From Alteromonas sp. KUL42 (GTDB lineage Bacteria > Pseudomonadota > Gammaproteobacteria > Enterobacterales > Alteromonadaceae): a stretch of DNA of 64,000 bases. Shown in pieces: positions 1-8,050 of the stretch. The stretch is from NCBI RefSeq assembly GCF_006538325.1, contig NZ_BJKK01000017.1:21731-85730 (forward strand), read 5' to 3'. Below the pieces are notes generated by a model. It worked only from the letters and a program-made list of their open reading frames with translations. It made no database searches and had not been told where the DNA came from. Every line of letters starts with the position of its first letter. Within the stretch, counting starts at the first letter, position 1. The position numbers and the translations under genes were made by a program.

Positions 1-47
1 CTGCATTTGCCTATTATGCCGCTATGCAGCGCTGAGTCAAAGGTACA

Positions 48-1763
48 TTATTCACCTTGACCAAATTTCCCTTTCAATTTGTCGAGCAATTTATTCTTTT
101 GCTGCTCAACCACATTGTTTAATTGCGCTTGCAGTAATTCTTGTAAAGCAGCACTGTCACCTTGGGCTGCGCTTATCATGCTGTTAACGTCTACCAATTC
201 ACCTGATAACAGAGATTGTTGGTCGCCAATCATACTATTGAGCTTACCGTTTAGCTCTTCTAACTTACCTTTCTGGCTATCGGTAAGTTGTGACAATGCG
301 GCTTGGGCTAGTTTATTGTCTAAATCAGACTTTATATTAAAACCTGGGTTAGACAAAGTGCCATCCAGTAACATGGTCATGTTCAAGCTGGTTAACGTTT
401 GCAAGGCTTTTGCGATAGCCTCTGTAACTTCACTGGTACCTGCGGCTTCCATTACCAATTCTTGTAAATCAACTTCACCGGTACCAGACAACATGTTGTC
501 GGTAACCTTCATTGAACCGTTAGTTTGCATGAGTGCAGACTTGAGTACCGCATTGAGGGTTTCATTACCGCTCATAGTAATGTTTGCCATATTCACGCCA
601 GCTAACTGCCATACCTGACTGGCATCTACGCCATTGCCATCAATCCAAAACTCACCGTTTGAGGTGAATGACTTAAGTAAATCTCCAGCCGCTTCAATGG
701 TAAAGGTAGTGGGGTTACCAAAGACTTCATGCACGTTGGTGATGTTATTCCATTTGCTGGTGATAGATTCGTTTTGCCATAACACAGATACATTTGCTTC
801 TTTAACCAATATGTTGGGAACTTCAGCGGGGGCCTCGCTTTTTTCTTCGCCTTGAATCAGCGGCATAACAATTTGCATCGCCGCCATTAAATACTCAGTA
901 TATTCAGCTGCTTTATCGCCAAATACAAAATAAGTAACTTGAGAAAGCGCTGCTTGGTCGCCTGCAATTACACCTTTCAGTAATGCGTAATCTTCTTTAG
1001 GCGCGTTTTTAAGCGCCTCTGCACTTGCACTAAGTGCTTTTTTCGCCTTTGACGCCTTTTCTGTAAAACTACTAATAAGGGCTTTGTCGGCTTGCATTTC
1101 TTCTTTTAATTTATCAAATACCGTTTTTGCTTCAATAAGGGCTTGTGGGTCTTTGTAATTGGTTTCTTTCAGCTTTGCGACTTCACTTTTGTAGTAGTCA
1201 ATGCGTGATTTGTCGGGCAGTGAGGTATAGTCTTCTTTCAGTGTTTTACTGTAAGTCTCGTAAGCTGCTTTCGCGTCTTCAATGGCGGCAGTGGTCTTTA
1301 GCGGATTGCGCGCCAATAGCTCGTCAACGGTAGGTACGGCTTCTTGTGCTTTTGCTTTCATTTCATCAAAAGACAGCGAACGCTCAGGCACACGATAAAC
1401 GTCACCGGGTTCGGGACGACTGGTATCAAATTGTACTTCGAGTAAATTGAGGTTGTTGACGATAACCTGATCGTTTAACAAAGGGGCCAGCTCCACATCT
1501 GCATTGGCTTCACCAACAAATACTTGATTGTGTGTAGGCTTAGTTGGGTTAGTTAATGCAATGCCTTTTAACGTTACCGTGGTAGGGAACAAGGAGTGAT
1601 CAAAGTCGTCAATATTGACTTCAGCACCGTAAGACTCGCCAAGTTTTGACTCTAGCACCGCTTTTATAATGGTGTTGGCGAATAAAAAATACACCAAAAA
1701 AAGTACAACGAAAAAACCAACAACCCATTTCAAAACAGGCTTGCCTTTGCTAGCGCTACTCAT
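48..1763 (-). CDS. TIGR03545 family AsmA-like membrane-anchored protein
   Basis: A 571-residue protein of unknown function. It starts with a short basic stretch and one membrane segment at about residues 12-29, with the remainder probably periplasmic. Residues 35-110 resemble the start of AsmA-type proteins (a 'slender lineage' of lipid-transfer-like beta proteins). Residues about 120-260 are rich in Lys, Glu and Ala and look like a long coiled coil. The C-terminal part again looks like AsmA-type beta structure and ends in a helical Gln/Leu-rich tail. I recognise the family as TIGR03545, which usually sits next to a TIGR03546 membrane protein; that partner would lie left of this window. The start is well supported by AAGGAG seven bases before the ATG. 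A role in the cell envelope is inference only. Confidence 0.8.
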   Translation of the reverse strand: MSSASKGKPVLKWVVGFFVVLFLVYFLFANTIIKAVLESKLGESYGAEVNIDDFDHSLFPTTVTLKGIALTNPTKPTHNQVFVGEANADVELAPLLNDQVIVNNLNLLEVQFDTSRPEPGDVYRVPERSLSFDEMKAKAQEAVPTVDELLARNPLKTTAAIEDAKAAYETYSKTLKEDYTSLPDKSRIDYYKSEVAKLKETNYKDPQALIEAKTVFDKLKEEMQADKALISSFTEKASKAKKALSASAEALKNAPKEDYALLKGVIAGDQAALSQVTYFVFGDKAAEYTEYLMAAMQIVMPLIQGEEKSEAPAEVPNILVKEANVSVLWQNESITSKWNNITNVHEVFGNPTTFTIEAAGDLLKSFTSNGEFWIDGNGVDASQVWQLAGVNMANITMSGNETLNAVLKSALMQTNGSMKVTDNMLSGTGEVDLQELVMEAAGTSEVTEAIAKALQTLTSLNMTMLLDGTLSNPGFNIKSDLDNKLAQAALSQLTDSQKGKLEELNGKLNSMIGDQQSLLSGELVDVNSMISAAQGDSAALQELLQAQLNNVVEQQKNKLLDKLKGKFGQGE

Positions 1764-1958
1764 ATTCCACTCCTTGATACTGTGTATTTCCCCAATTCAG
1801 CAATTTGATGGTGATATTTCCAAATGGCGTACAATAAACCATTCGAAAACTTCAATAAAAAGCATTTGCCTTGGGGTATGACAACGAAAATTCAGTGTAA
1901 TGTACTCACACCAGATCTTCCATCAATACAAACGCATTACAAAATAAAAAAGTTCATC

Positions 1959-1985
1959 AGCGCGAGATTCGATCGACTTCGCGCT
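1959..1985 (-). terminator. hairpin just after the Lrp/AsnC gene, possible terminator
   Basis: An inverted repeat AGCGCGA/TCGCGCT with a 13-base loop lies two bases beyond the stop codon of the minus-strand regulator gene. On the minus strand it is followed, after about eight bases, by CTTTTTTATTTT. The offset U-tract makes this a moderate call. Confidence 0.4.
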
Positions 1986-1987
1986 AA

Positions 1988-2443
1988 TTACGCTATTGGT
2001 AATCGAGTAGAAGACTTTAGTTCTTTAAGAGATATACTTGATGATATGTCTGATATACCCGGTAGTTTTCGCAATACACTGTCTACGAAATGGCTATAGT
2101 CATCCAAGTCTTTTGCGACGACTTGTAATAGAAAATCTGCGTTGCCAGTGGTGTTGTGGCAACTTAGTACATTGTCGCAATTATTGATAATACTTATAAA
2201 GTCATTAGTCGTTTTAGTGTCATGGGCGGTATAGGTAAGCTGTACAAATGCTAACACTCCATAGCCGAGTTTGCGTTTATCTAAATTCGCTTGATAACTC
2301 TCAATATACCCCTCGCTTTCTAAGCGTTTTACTCTTCTCCAGCAAGGGGTTTCACTCATATTAAGTTGTTCAGCGAGCTTGGCATTAGCGAGTCTTCCAT
2401 CTTGTTGTAACAACGCTAAAATCTTTTTATCTGTGTTATCCAT
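1988..2443 (-). CDS. Lrp/AsnC family transcriptional regulator
   Basis: A 151-residue regulator of normal length for the Lrp/AsnC (feast/famine) family. The N-terminal winged helix-turn-helix covers about residues 4-55 (DKKILALLQQDGRLANAKLA, then a recognition helix around SETPCWRRVKRLE). The ligand-binding RAM/AsnC domain fills residues about 65-145. Such proteins form octamers or discs and respond to amino acids. The gene is divergent from a zinc alcohol dehydrogenase, with 184 bases between the start codons that hold a near-perfect palindrome, so local control of the dehydrogenase and of itself is a reasonable inference. putA, a typical target of Lrp-type regulators such as BkdR/PutR, is the next gene beyond the dehydrogenase, but no direct link is visible. 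Identity of the effector is unknown. Confidence 0.9.
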   Translation of the reverse strand: MDNTDKKILALLQQDGRLANAKLAEQLNMSETPCWRRVKRLESEGYIESYQANLDKRKLGYGVLAFVQLTYTAHDTKTTNDFISIINNCDNVLSCHNTTGNADFLLQVVAKDLDDYSHFVDSVLRKLPGISDISSSISLKELKSSTRLPIA

Positions 2444-2484
2444 TTATTCGGTCGTCAATAATTAGTAGCGTCTTTCTTTTGATT

Positions 2485-2507
2485 GATTCTAAGTGAAAGA
2501 ATCTTTC
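2485..2507. promoter_or_regulatory. overlapping inverted repeats between lrp and adh, candidate operator
   Basis: GATTCT is repeated inverted as AGAATC seven bases later (2485-2503), and GAAAGA-A-TCTTTC (2495-2507) is a perfect 13-base palindrome overlapping it. The site lies in the divergent control region of the Lrp/AsnC regulator and the dehydrogenase, where such regulators usually bind. The operator role is inferred from position and symmetry. Confidence 0.4.
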
Positions 2508-2627
2508 AAGCAAGGCTTAATTATGCAACTGCAAAGCAAGGTTATTTCAAGAACTTTCAATTAGAATGAACCCATTCAGAAAATACACTTAACGTGTGTA
2601 GTTAACCCTTTTAAAGGAGCCATGGTT

Positions 2628-3674
2628 ATGAAAGCGGTACTGTTTGAACAATTTGGCGGAAAGCTAAGTATTGAAGAAGTGGCAAAGCCCGTGCCTAAAG
2701 CTCATGGGGTTGTAATTCAAGTTAAAGCAACAGGAGTGTGCCGCAGTGATTGGCATGGTTGGATGGGGCATGATGACGGGATAAGTTTGCCGCATGTTCC
2801 GGGCCACGAGTTTGCCGGCGTTGTTGAAGCTATCGGTAATGAAGTTAAGCGTTTTAACGTGGGCGACAATGTAACTGTGCCTTTTATCAGTGCGTGTGGT
2901 AGATGCTCAGAATGCTCGTCGGGAAATCACCAAGTATGTGGGAATCAAACTCAGCCTGGTTTTACGCATTGGGGGTCCTTTGCCGAATACGTGGAAATAG
3001 ACTTCGCTGATGTGAACTTGGTTCATCTACCCGGAGAGATTGACTTTGTGACAGCTGCTAGTTTGGGATGCCGCTTCGCCACATCATTTCGCGCAGTGGT
3101 AGATCAGGGAAAGGTTAGCGCGGGACAGTGGGTTGCTGTTCACGGCTGCGGTGGTGTAGGGTTATCAGCAGTCATGATCGCCTCAAGCATTGGCGCCAAT
3201 GTGATTGCGGTTGATATTTCAGATGAAGCGTTATCTCTTGCTAAAAAATTGGGCGCAGATGTAGTGGTTAACGCCACTAGAGAATCTGATGTACCAGCTT
3301 TTATAAAGCAACTCTCTTCAGGCGGTGCTCATGTGTCAATTGATGCTCTAGGTAATCCAATTACCTGTGTTAACTCAGTAAATAGTTTAAGAAAACGTGG
3401 TAAACACGTTCAAGTTGGTTTGCTCCTAGCCGAACAATCAACGCCGCCTATCCCAATGGATGCTGTGGTGGCACATGAACTTGAGATTGTAGGAAGCCAC
3501 GGTATACAGGCCCATCGCTATGAAGCTATGTTTGACATGATCTCTGCGAGAAAGCTCAATCCTCAAGCGCTCATAGGAAAGATAATTTCTCTTGAAGAGG
3601 CCCCCCAAGCGTTATCTGAAATGGACAAATATGCGCAACCTGGCGTGACAGTAATTTCTCTTGATACTGAGTGA
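2628..3674 (+). CDS. zinc-dependent alcohol dehydrogenase (MDR superfamily)
   Basis: A medium-chain dehydrogenase/reductase that probably oxidises an alcohol with NAD(P). The catalytic zinc site is visible as GVCRSDWH and GHEFAG near the N-terminus, the structural zinc site as a four-Cys loop ([15 protein letters not shown]), and the Rossmann nucleotide site as HGCGGVG around residue 175. Two ATG codons are possible, at 2622 and 2628. AAGGAG ends at 2619, leaving two bases to the first and eight to the second, so 2628 is chosen, giving the usual start MKAVLFEQ and 348 residues. The substrate cannot be told. The divergent Lrp/AsnC regulator is the likely controller. Confidence 0.9.
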   Translation: MKAVLFEQFGGKLSIEEVAKPVPKAHGVVIQVKATGVCRSDWHGWMGHDDGISLPHVPGHEFAGVVEAIGNEVKRFNVGDNVTVPFISACGRCSECSSGNHQVCGNQTQPGFTHWGSFAEYVEIDFADVNLVHLPGEIDFVTAASLGCRFATSFRAVVDQGKVSAGQWVAVHGCGGVGLSAVMIASSIGANVIAVDISDEALSLAKKLGADVVVNATRESDVPAFIKQLSSGGAHVSIDALGNPITCVNSVNSLRKRGKHVQVGLLLAEQSTPPIPMDAVVAHELEIVGSHGIQAHRYEAMFDMISARKLNPQALIGKIISLEEAPQALSEMDKYAQPGVTVISLDTE

Positions 3675-3978
3675 AAAAATAGCGCTGAAACAGAGGCGTG
3701 TTAAATGTCATCTAACGCACTGAATACGTAGCTTGACAGAGAATTAAAAAAACTTTGTGGACGGGGGCTTGGCAGGGCTTTTTTGTGTGCTAACATCCGC
3801 GCAATTTTGGCGCTGTCGTGATCTTCATCCAAAATAATAAAGTTAAAAGATAAGAACGATGCGTAATTGCAAAGTAGCTACTTTGCTTGTTTTTTAGTCG
3901 CTTCCATGTAACCGTGGGTAGGCCTATCACGGCAGGAACGCTTTTTTTTGTTACAGCTATTTCTATGAAAGGGTTGCA
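3675..3978. other. 304-base gap between adh and putA
   Basis: No gene is supported here. The stretch holds the putA leader, a strong hairpin with a U-tract at 3869-3895 (listed separately), and a GGGCTT...GGGCTTTTTT sequence near 3764-3784. A TTGACA at 3733-3738 has no convincing -10 partner at normal spacing. Short frames on both strands lack ribosome-binding sites and overlap the start of putA. Confidence 0.5.
3869..3895 (+). terminator. intrinsic terminator-like hairpin upstream of putA
   Basis: GCAAAGTAGCTACTTTGC is a perfect palindrome (seven-pair stem with AGCT loop) followed by TTGTTTTTT. It lies about 195 bases past the dehydrogenase stop and 84 bases before the putA start. It may end readthrough from adh, or end a short leader transcript before putA. 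Confidence 0.55.
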
Positions 3979-6900
3979 ATGCTCATTAACGACACACTTC
4001 ACACAACATCACCCCTACGCCAACGTATTCGAGATTACTATCGCATTAGTGAGTCGGTGGCCGTCGATCAAATATTGCCTATTGCCGAGGTAAACCCTCG
4101 TGCGAGAAGTCGCGCTTGGGAAAGAGCACGGAAAATGGTACTCCAAATTCGCCGTGAACAAGAAGGGCACGGTGGTGTTGATGCACTGTTAAACGAGTAC
4201 TCATTGTCTACCGCCGAAGGTGTGGTGTTAATGTGTTTGGCCGAAGCTTTACTGCGCGTACCAGACAGAGCAACACAAGACGAGCTCATTCGCGATAAAC
4301 TGTCAAAAGGACAGTGGACTCCCCATTTAGGTAATTCAGATTCGCTTTTTGTTAACGCATCAGCATGGGGGTTATTGTTTACCGGCAACATGGTGAATTA
4401 CGCCGATAAGCGTAAACAAGAGCAGTTTGGCCTATTGAAGAAAACCTTGGGTAGATTGGGTGAGCCGGTAATTCGCCGTGCTATGAATATCGCCATGCGC
4501 GTCATGGGTCGCCAATTCGTAATGGGTGAAACTATCGAAGATGCGGTAGAGCGTGCAAAAGATAAAGAAACTAAAGGCTATGTATACTCATACGATATGC
4601 TAGGTGAAGGCGCCCGCACCATGCGTGACGCCGACCGCTATTACGATGCCTATGTAAAAGCCATAAAAGTTATTGGTAAAGCGGCAAATGGCCGTGGACC
4701 AAAGCGTTCTCCCGGTATTTCTGTCAAGCTTTCTGCCATTCATCCACGTTTCGAATTTTCGCACCGCGAGCGCGCGATGGAAGAGATCCCTCCTCGCCTA
4801 AAAGCACTGTGCATGATGGCGAAGGAATACGACATAGGCTTGACAGTTGATGCTGAAGAAGCTGACAGACTTGAGTTATCACTCGATATTATTGAAGCGG
4901 TATTTCGCGACGAAGACCTCAATGGTTGGTCGGGCTTTGGCTTGGCGGTTCAAGCATACCAAAAGCGCGCTATTCACGTTATCGAGCATTTGCGTGCACT
5001 AACGTTAGAAGTAGGGCGTCCATTGATGGTGCGCTTAGTTAAAGGCGCATACTGGGATACAGAAATTAAACTGACTCAACAAGCTGGGCTTGAAGAGTTT
5101 CCTGTATTTACGCGTAAATCGTCAACGGATGTGTCATATCACGCCTGTGCTAACCGCTTACTTGAGTACCGCGATTCAATTTACCCGCAGTTTGCTACAC
5201 ACAACGCCTACACTGCCTCTGTCATTGTTGAGCTAGCGGGTGACGACAAAGAAGGGTTTGAATTCCAGTGCTTACACGGCATGGGTGATACCCTGTATGA
5301 CCAAGTTGTAACACAAGACAAAATTCAGTGTCGCGTATATGCACCAGTAGGTGAGCATGAAGACCTATTGGCTTACCTTGTTCGTCGCCTTCTTGAAAAC
5401 GGTGCGAACTCTTCTTTTGTAAACGCCATCGTGGATGATGAAAAGCCCGTTGAGTCACTGCTAGAAGACCCAGTAGAGAAAACCCAGCGTCTTAAAGTGC
5501 GCTATAACAAACTCATCAAAACACCCCGTGGGTTGTATGCACCTGAGCGAGATAACTCCAGAGGGTTAGATCTTACTGACACCAACGCGGTCACTGCGCT
5601 TAAGCACGAGCTAGAGCGCTGGCAAGAGCATTACAAAGTGACAGGCGAAATACCAGAGGGTGCTACGCCTGTGCGTAGTCCTACTGATCACAACGATGTT
5701 GTGGGCTATCACTATTATGCCAAACCTGATGACATGTTAAAGGCCCTTGGCGCGACTGATACGGGCTTTGATGCATGGTCAAAACGCGATGTTAAAGAGC
5801 GTGCCGAAATTCTCAACCGTACCGCAGATGCCCTAGAACGCCATATGGCAGAGCTTATCGCAATTTGTATGCGAGAAGCTGGCAAAGTGGCACAAGACAG
5901 TATTGATGAAGTGCGCGAAGCGGTAGATTTCTGTCGCTATTATGCGGTACGCGCAGAAGAGCTGGCTGAAGATCAACGCTTACTTCCCCGTGGCGTAGTA
6001 CTTTGTATCAGCCCGTGGAACTTCCCACTTGCCATTTTCTTGGGACAGGTCGCTGCTGCATTGGTGACAGGTAATACGGTTATTGCAAAGCCTGCTGAGC
6101 AAACCAGCATTATTGCTCAGCGTGCAGTTGATATTATGCATTCCGTTGGTTTACCAGAAGATGCACTAAAACTCATTATTGCACCAGGCAAAGACGTGGG
6201 TGACACCTTGCTACCTGACGAGCGCATTAAAGCGGTTATGTTCACTGGTTCAACACAAACTGGAACGCTTATTTCACAAGTACTAGCAGAGCGCGGTGGA
6301 GAGCAAGTACCATTGATTGCCGAAACCGGTGGTCAAAACTGTATGATTGTTGACTCAACAGCGCTACCTGAACAAGTTGTTGACGATGTTATCCATTCAG
6401 GTTTCCAAAGTGCGGGTCAGCGCTGTTCAGCACTACGCGTATTGTTTGTACAAGAAGATATTGCTGACGATCTCACTGATATGTTGATTGGTGCAATGAA
6501 AGAGCTTACCGTCGGCGACCCAACACAACTAGCCACTGATGTTGGTCCTGTAATCGATGAAAAGGCACTTAAGAGCCTGACCGATCATCAGAAATACATG
6601 GAAGACAAAGCAAAGCTACTTTATCGCAATGACATGCCAGAAGGTTTTGAAAACGGTACCTTCTTTACGCCAACCTTGTATGAAATCAAGAACATTAATG
6701 TACTTGAGAAAGAAGTCTTCGGCCCGGTGGTTCACATTGTTAGATTCAAGTCTAAAGAGCTGGAAAACGTACTTGAGCAAATCAATAGTACAGGTTACGG
6801 CTTGACCATGGGAATTCATTCTCGCATTGAAGAGCGTGCGAATGAATTAGCTGCTAAGAGCCGTGCGGGTAACGTATACATAAACCGCAATATGATTGGT

Positions 6901-7776
6901 GCCATTGTTGGTGTGCAGCCATTTGGCGGTCGAGGTCTGTCAGGCACAGGGCCAAAAGCGGGTGGCCCTAACTACTTACCGCGTTTAATGATGGAGCGTG
7001 CAACGCCTAAACCATCACACATTGAGGACGTCGACAGTACAGATGCAGCGTTAGTGGGTGATGAAAAAATTGCAGAACGCGCCCATGTTATGATGGACAA
7101 GGCAAAAGCGGTAGAAGGGCAATGGCGACACACTGCGTTGAACGACCGCATTTCCATGGTTCGTCAGCTGCTAGCAAAAATTGCTAAGGTCGATATTGTT
7201 GACGAGTTGGCAGACGATTTGAACCGTACCTTGGCTACAGCACGTCAACAGCTAACCAGTGTTGAGCGTAAGTTGGCGAAGCCACAAACATTGCCAGGCC
7301 CAACAGGCGAGTCTAATAAGCTGTACCTTGAGCCTCGTGGTATCTTGGTGTGTTTTGCCGATAAGGACGTAACTTTTGAATACTGGTTATTGTCTATTGT
7401 AACTGCACTATCAACAGGTAACCCTGTAGTGTCGGTTGTGTCTGAAATATTCTACGAGGAAGCCGTAGAAATTCAGAACAAGTTTGAGTCTACAGGCGCG
7501 CCATCTGGTCTATTCCAAGTTGCACGTCTTGCGCATTTAGACACCTTGCTGATGGACGAAGATTTGTCAGGCGTTGTTGTAGATTCAAGTACCCAGCGTA
7601 CAGCGCGTATCACAGCCATGCTTTCATCGCGCGAAGGTGCAATTTTGCCAGTTATCACCGCAGAGTATAACGACAACTTGATTCAACGTTTGATGACAGA
7701 GAAGACCATCAGTATTGATACTACGGCATCAGGTGGAAACACGTCATTGATGACCTTAGTTGAAGATGATGAATAA
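3979..7776 (+). CDS. putA: bifunctional proline dehydrogenase / L-glutamate-gamma-semialdehyde dehydrogenase PutA
   Basis: A 1265-residue enzyme that converts proline to glutamate: an FAD proline dehydrogenase passes electrons to the membrane quinone pool and the semialdehyde is channelled to an NAD aldehyde dehydrogenase. The dehydrogenase barrel spans about residues 190-490 (LVKGAYWDTEIK, CLHGMGDTLYDQV). The aldehyde dehydrogenase domain spans about 570-1010, with the general base in IAETGGQN (Glu782) and the catalytic Cys816 in SAGQRCSALR. A further C-terminal aldehyde-dehydrogenase-like domain follows to the end, as in long type PutAs. Unlike the trifunctional Escherichia coli form (about 1320 residues), the N-terminal ribbon-helix-helix DNA-binding segment is absent, so this PutA should not autoregulate. 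AAAGGG five bases before the ATG supports the start. Confidence 0.97.
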   Translation: MLINDTLHTTSPLRQRIRDYYRISESVAVDQILPIAEVNPRARSRAWERARKMVLQIRREQEGHGGVDALLNEYSLSTAEGVVLMCLAEALLRVPDRATQDELIRDKLSKGQWTPHLGNSDSLFVNASAWGLLFTGNMVNYADKRKQEQFGLLKKTLGRLGEPVIRRAMNIAMRVMGRQFVMGETIEDAVERAKDKETKGYVYSYDMLGEGARTMRDADRYYDAYVKAIKVIGKAANGRGPKRSPGISVKLSAIHPRFEFSHRERAMEEIPPRLKALCMMAKEYDIGLTVDAEEADRLELSLDIIEAVFRDEDLNGWSGFGLAVQAYQKRAIHVIEHLRALTLEVGRPLMVRLVKGAYWDTEIKLTQQAGLEEFPVFTRKSSTDVSYHACANRLLEYRDSIYPQFATHNAYTASVIVELAGDDKEGFEFQCLHGMGDTLYDQVVTQDKIQCRVYAPVGEHEDLLAYLVRRLLENGANSSFVNAIVDDEKPVESLLEDPVEKTQRLKVRYNKLIKTPRGLYAPERDNSRGLDLTDTNAVTALKHELERWQEHYKVTGEIPEGATPVRSPTDHNDVVGYHYYAKPDDMLKALGATDTGFDAWSKRDVKERAEILNRTADALERHMAELIAICMREAGKVAQDSIDEVREAVDFCRYYAVRAEELAEDQRLLPRGVVLCISPWNFPLAIFLGQVAAALVTGNTVIAKPAEQTSIIAQRAVDIMHSVGLPEDALKLIIAPGKDVGDTLLPDERIKAVMFTGSTQTGTLISQVLAERGGEQVPLIAETGGQNCMIVDSTALPEQVVDDVIHSGFQSAGQRCSALRVLFVQEDIADDLTDMLIGAMKELTVGDPTQLATDVGPVIDEKALKSLTDHQKYMEDKAKLLYRNDMPEGFENGTFFTPTLYEIKNINVLEKEVFGPVVHIVRFKSKELENVLEQINSTGYGLTMGIHSRIEERANELAAKSRAGNVYINRNMIGAIVGVQPFGGRGLSGTGPKAGGPNYLPRLMMERATPKPSHIEDVDSTDAALVGDEKIAERAHVMMDKAKAVEGQWRHTALNDRISMVRQLLAKIAKVDIVDELADDLNRTLATARQQLTSVERKLAKPQTLPGPTGESNKLYLEPRGILVCFADKDVTFEYWLLSIVTALSTGNPVVSVVSEIFYEEAVEIQNKFESTGAPSGLFQVARLAHLDTLLMDEDLSGVVVDSSTQRTARITAMLSSREGAILPVITAEYNDNLIQRLMTEKTISIDTTASGGNTSLMTLVEDDE

Positions 7777-7808
7777 GCGATAATGCTTGTGGTAATTACC
7801 TTCTTGGT

Positions 7809-7838
7809 AAGATAGCTACTTAATAAAATAGCTATCTT
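7809..7838 (+). other. perfect 10-bp inverted repeat after putA
   Basis: AAGATAGCTA and TAGCTATCTT are perfect inverted repeats with a ten-base AT-rich loop, 33 bases after the putA stop and just before the true terminator. It would fold as a 3'-end hairpin in the putA mRNA, perhaps a stability element. Confidence 0.5.
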
Positions 7839-7853
7839 CACAACACCTCATTC

Positions 7854-7885
7854 AAAGGCCAGCGTTAAGCTGGCCTTTTTATTTT
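7854..7885 (+). terminator. intrinsic terminator of putA
   Basis: AAAGGCCAGC, a GTTAA loop and GCTGGCCTTT form a ten-pair stem followed by a T-rich tail (TTTTTATTTT, counting the last stem bases). It is a textbook rho-independent terminator downstream of putA. Confidence 0.9.
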
Positions 7886-7919
7886 GCTTACCTTGGATTT
7901 TCTTTCAGCTTTTCTAATA

Positions 7920-7960
7920 CCTTACCCTTTCCTTTTTCTTTCCTTAACCGGGCCTTAACC
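7920..7960 (+). promoter_or_regulatory. four CCTTAACC-like boxes at 11-bp spacing upstream of the RND operon
   Basis: CCTTACCC (7920), CCTTTTTC (7931), CCTTAACC (7942) and CCTTAACC (7953) begin at exact 11-base steps. Direct repeats with an 11-bp period are the usual binding pattern of OmpR/PhoB-type regulators, and the two best boxes fit the CTTAA-N6-CTTAA form known for PmrA. The operon downstream encodes such a regulator, so autoregulation is the natural reading. A TTGAAA at 7967-7972 with an AT-rich stretch 17 bases later may be core promoter. Confidence 0.55.
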
Positions 7961-8050
7961 CTGCGTTTGAAATACTCGTGTCAGTTAATTTAAAAAGGCT
8001 GCGCATAGACCTTCGAAAGTAAGCTATGCGCCAAGTAATAGGCACAAGTA

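Noticed and set aside
79..618. 179-codon frame opposite the TIGR03545 gene
   Set aside because: It lies wholly antisense to a well-supported gene with a good start; the composition is a low-complexity Ser/Leu/Asn mirror of the coiled-coil region.
1824..2099. 91-codon plus-strand frame crossing the end of the Lrp/AsnC gene
   Set aside because: About 110 bases are antisense to the regulator gene, there is no ribosome-binding site, and the protein resembles no family.
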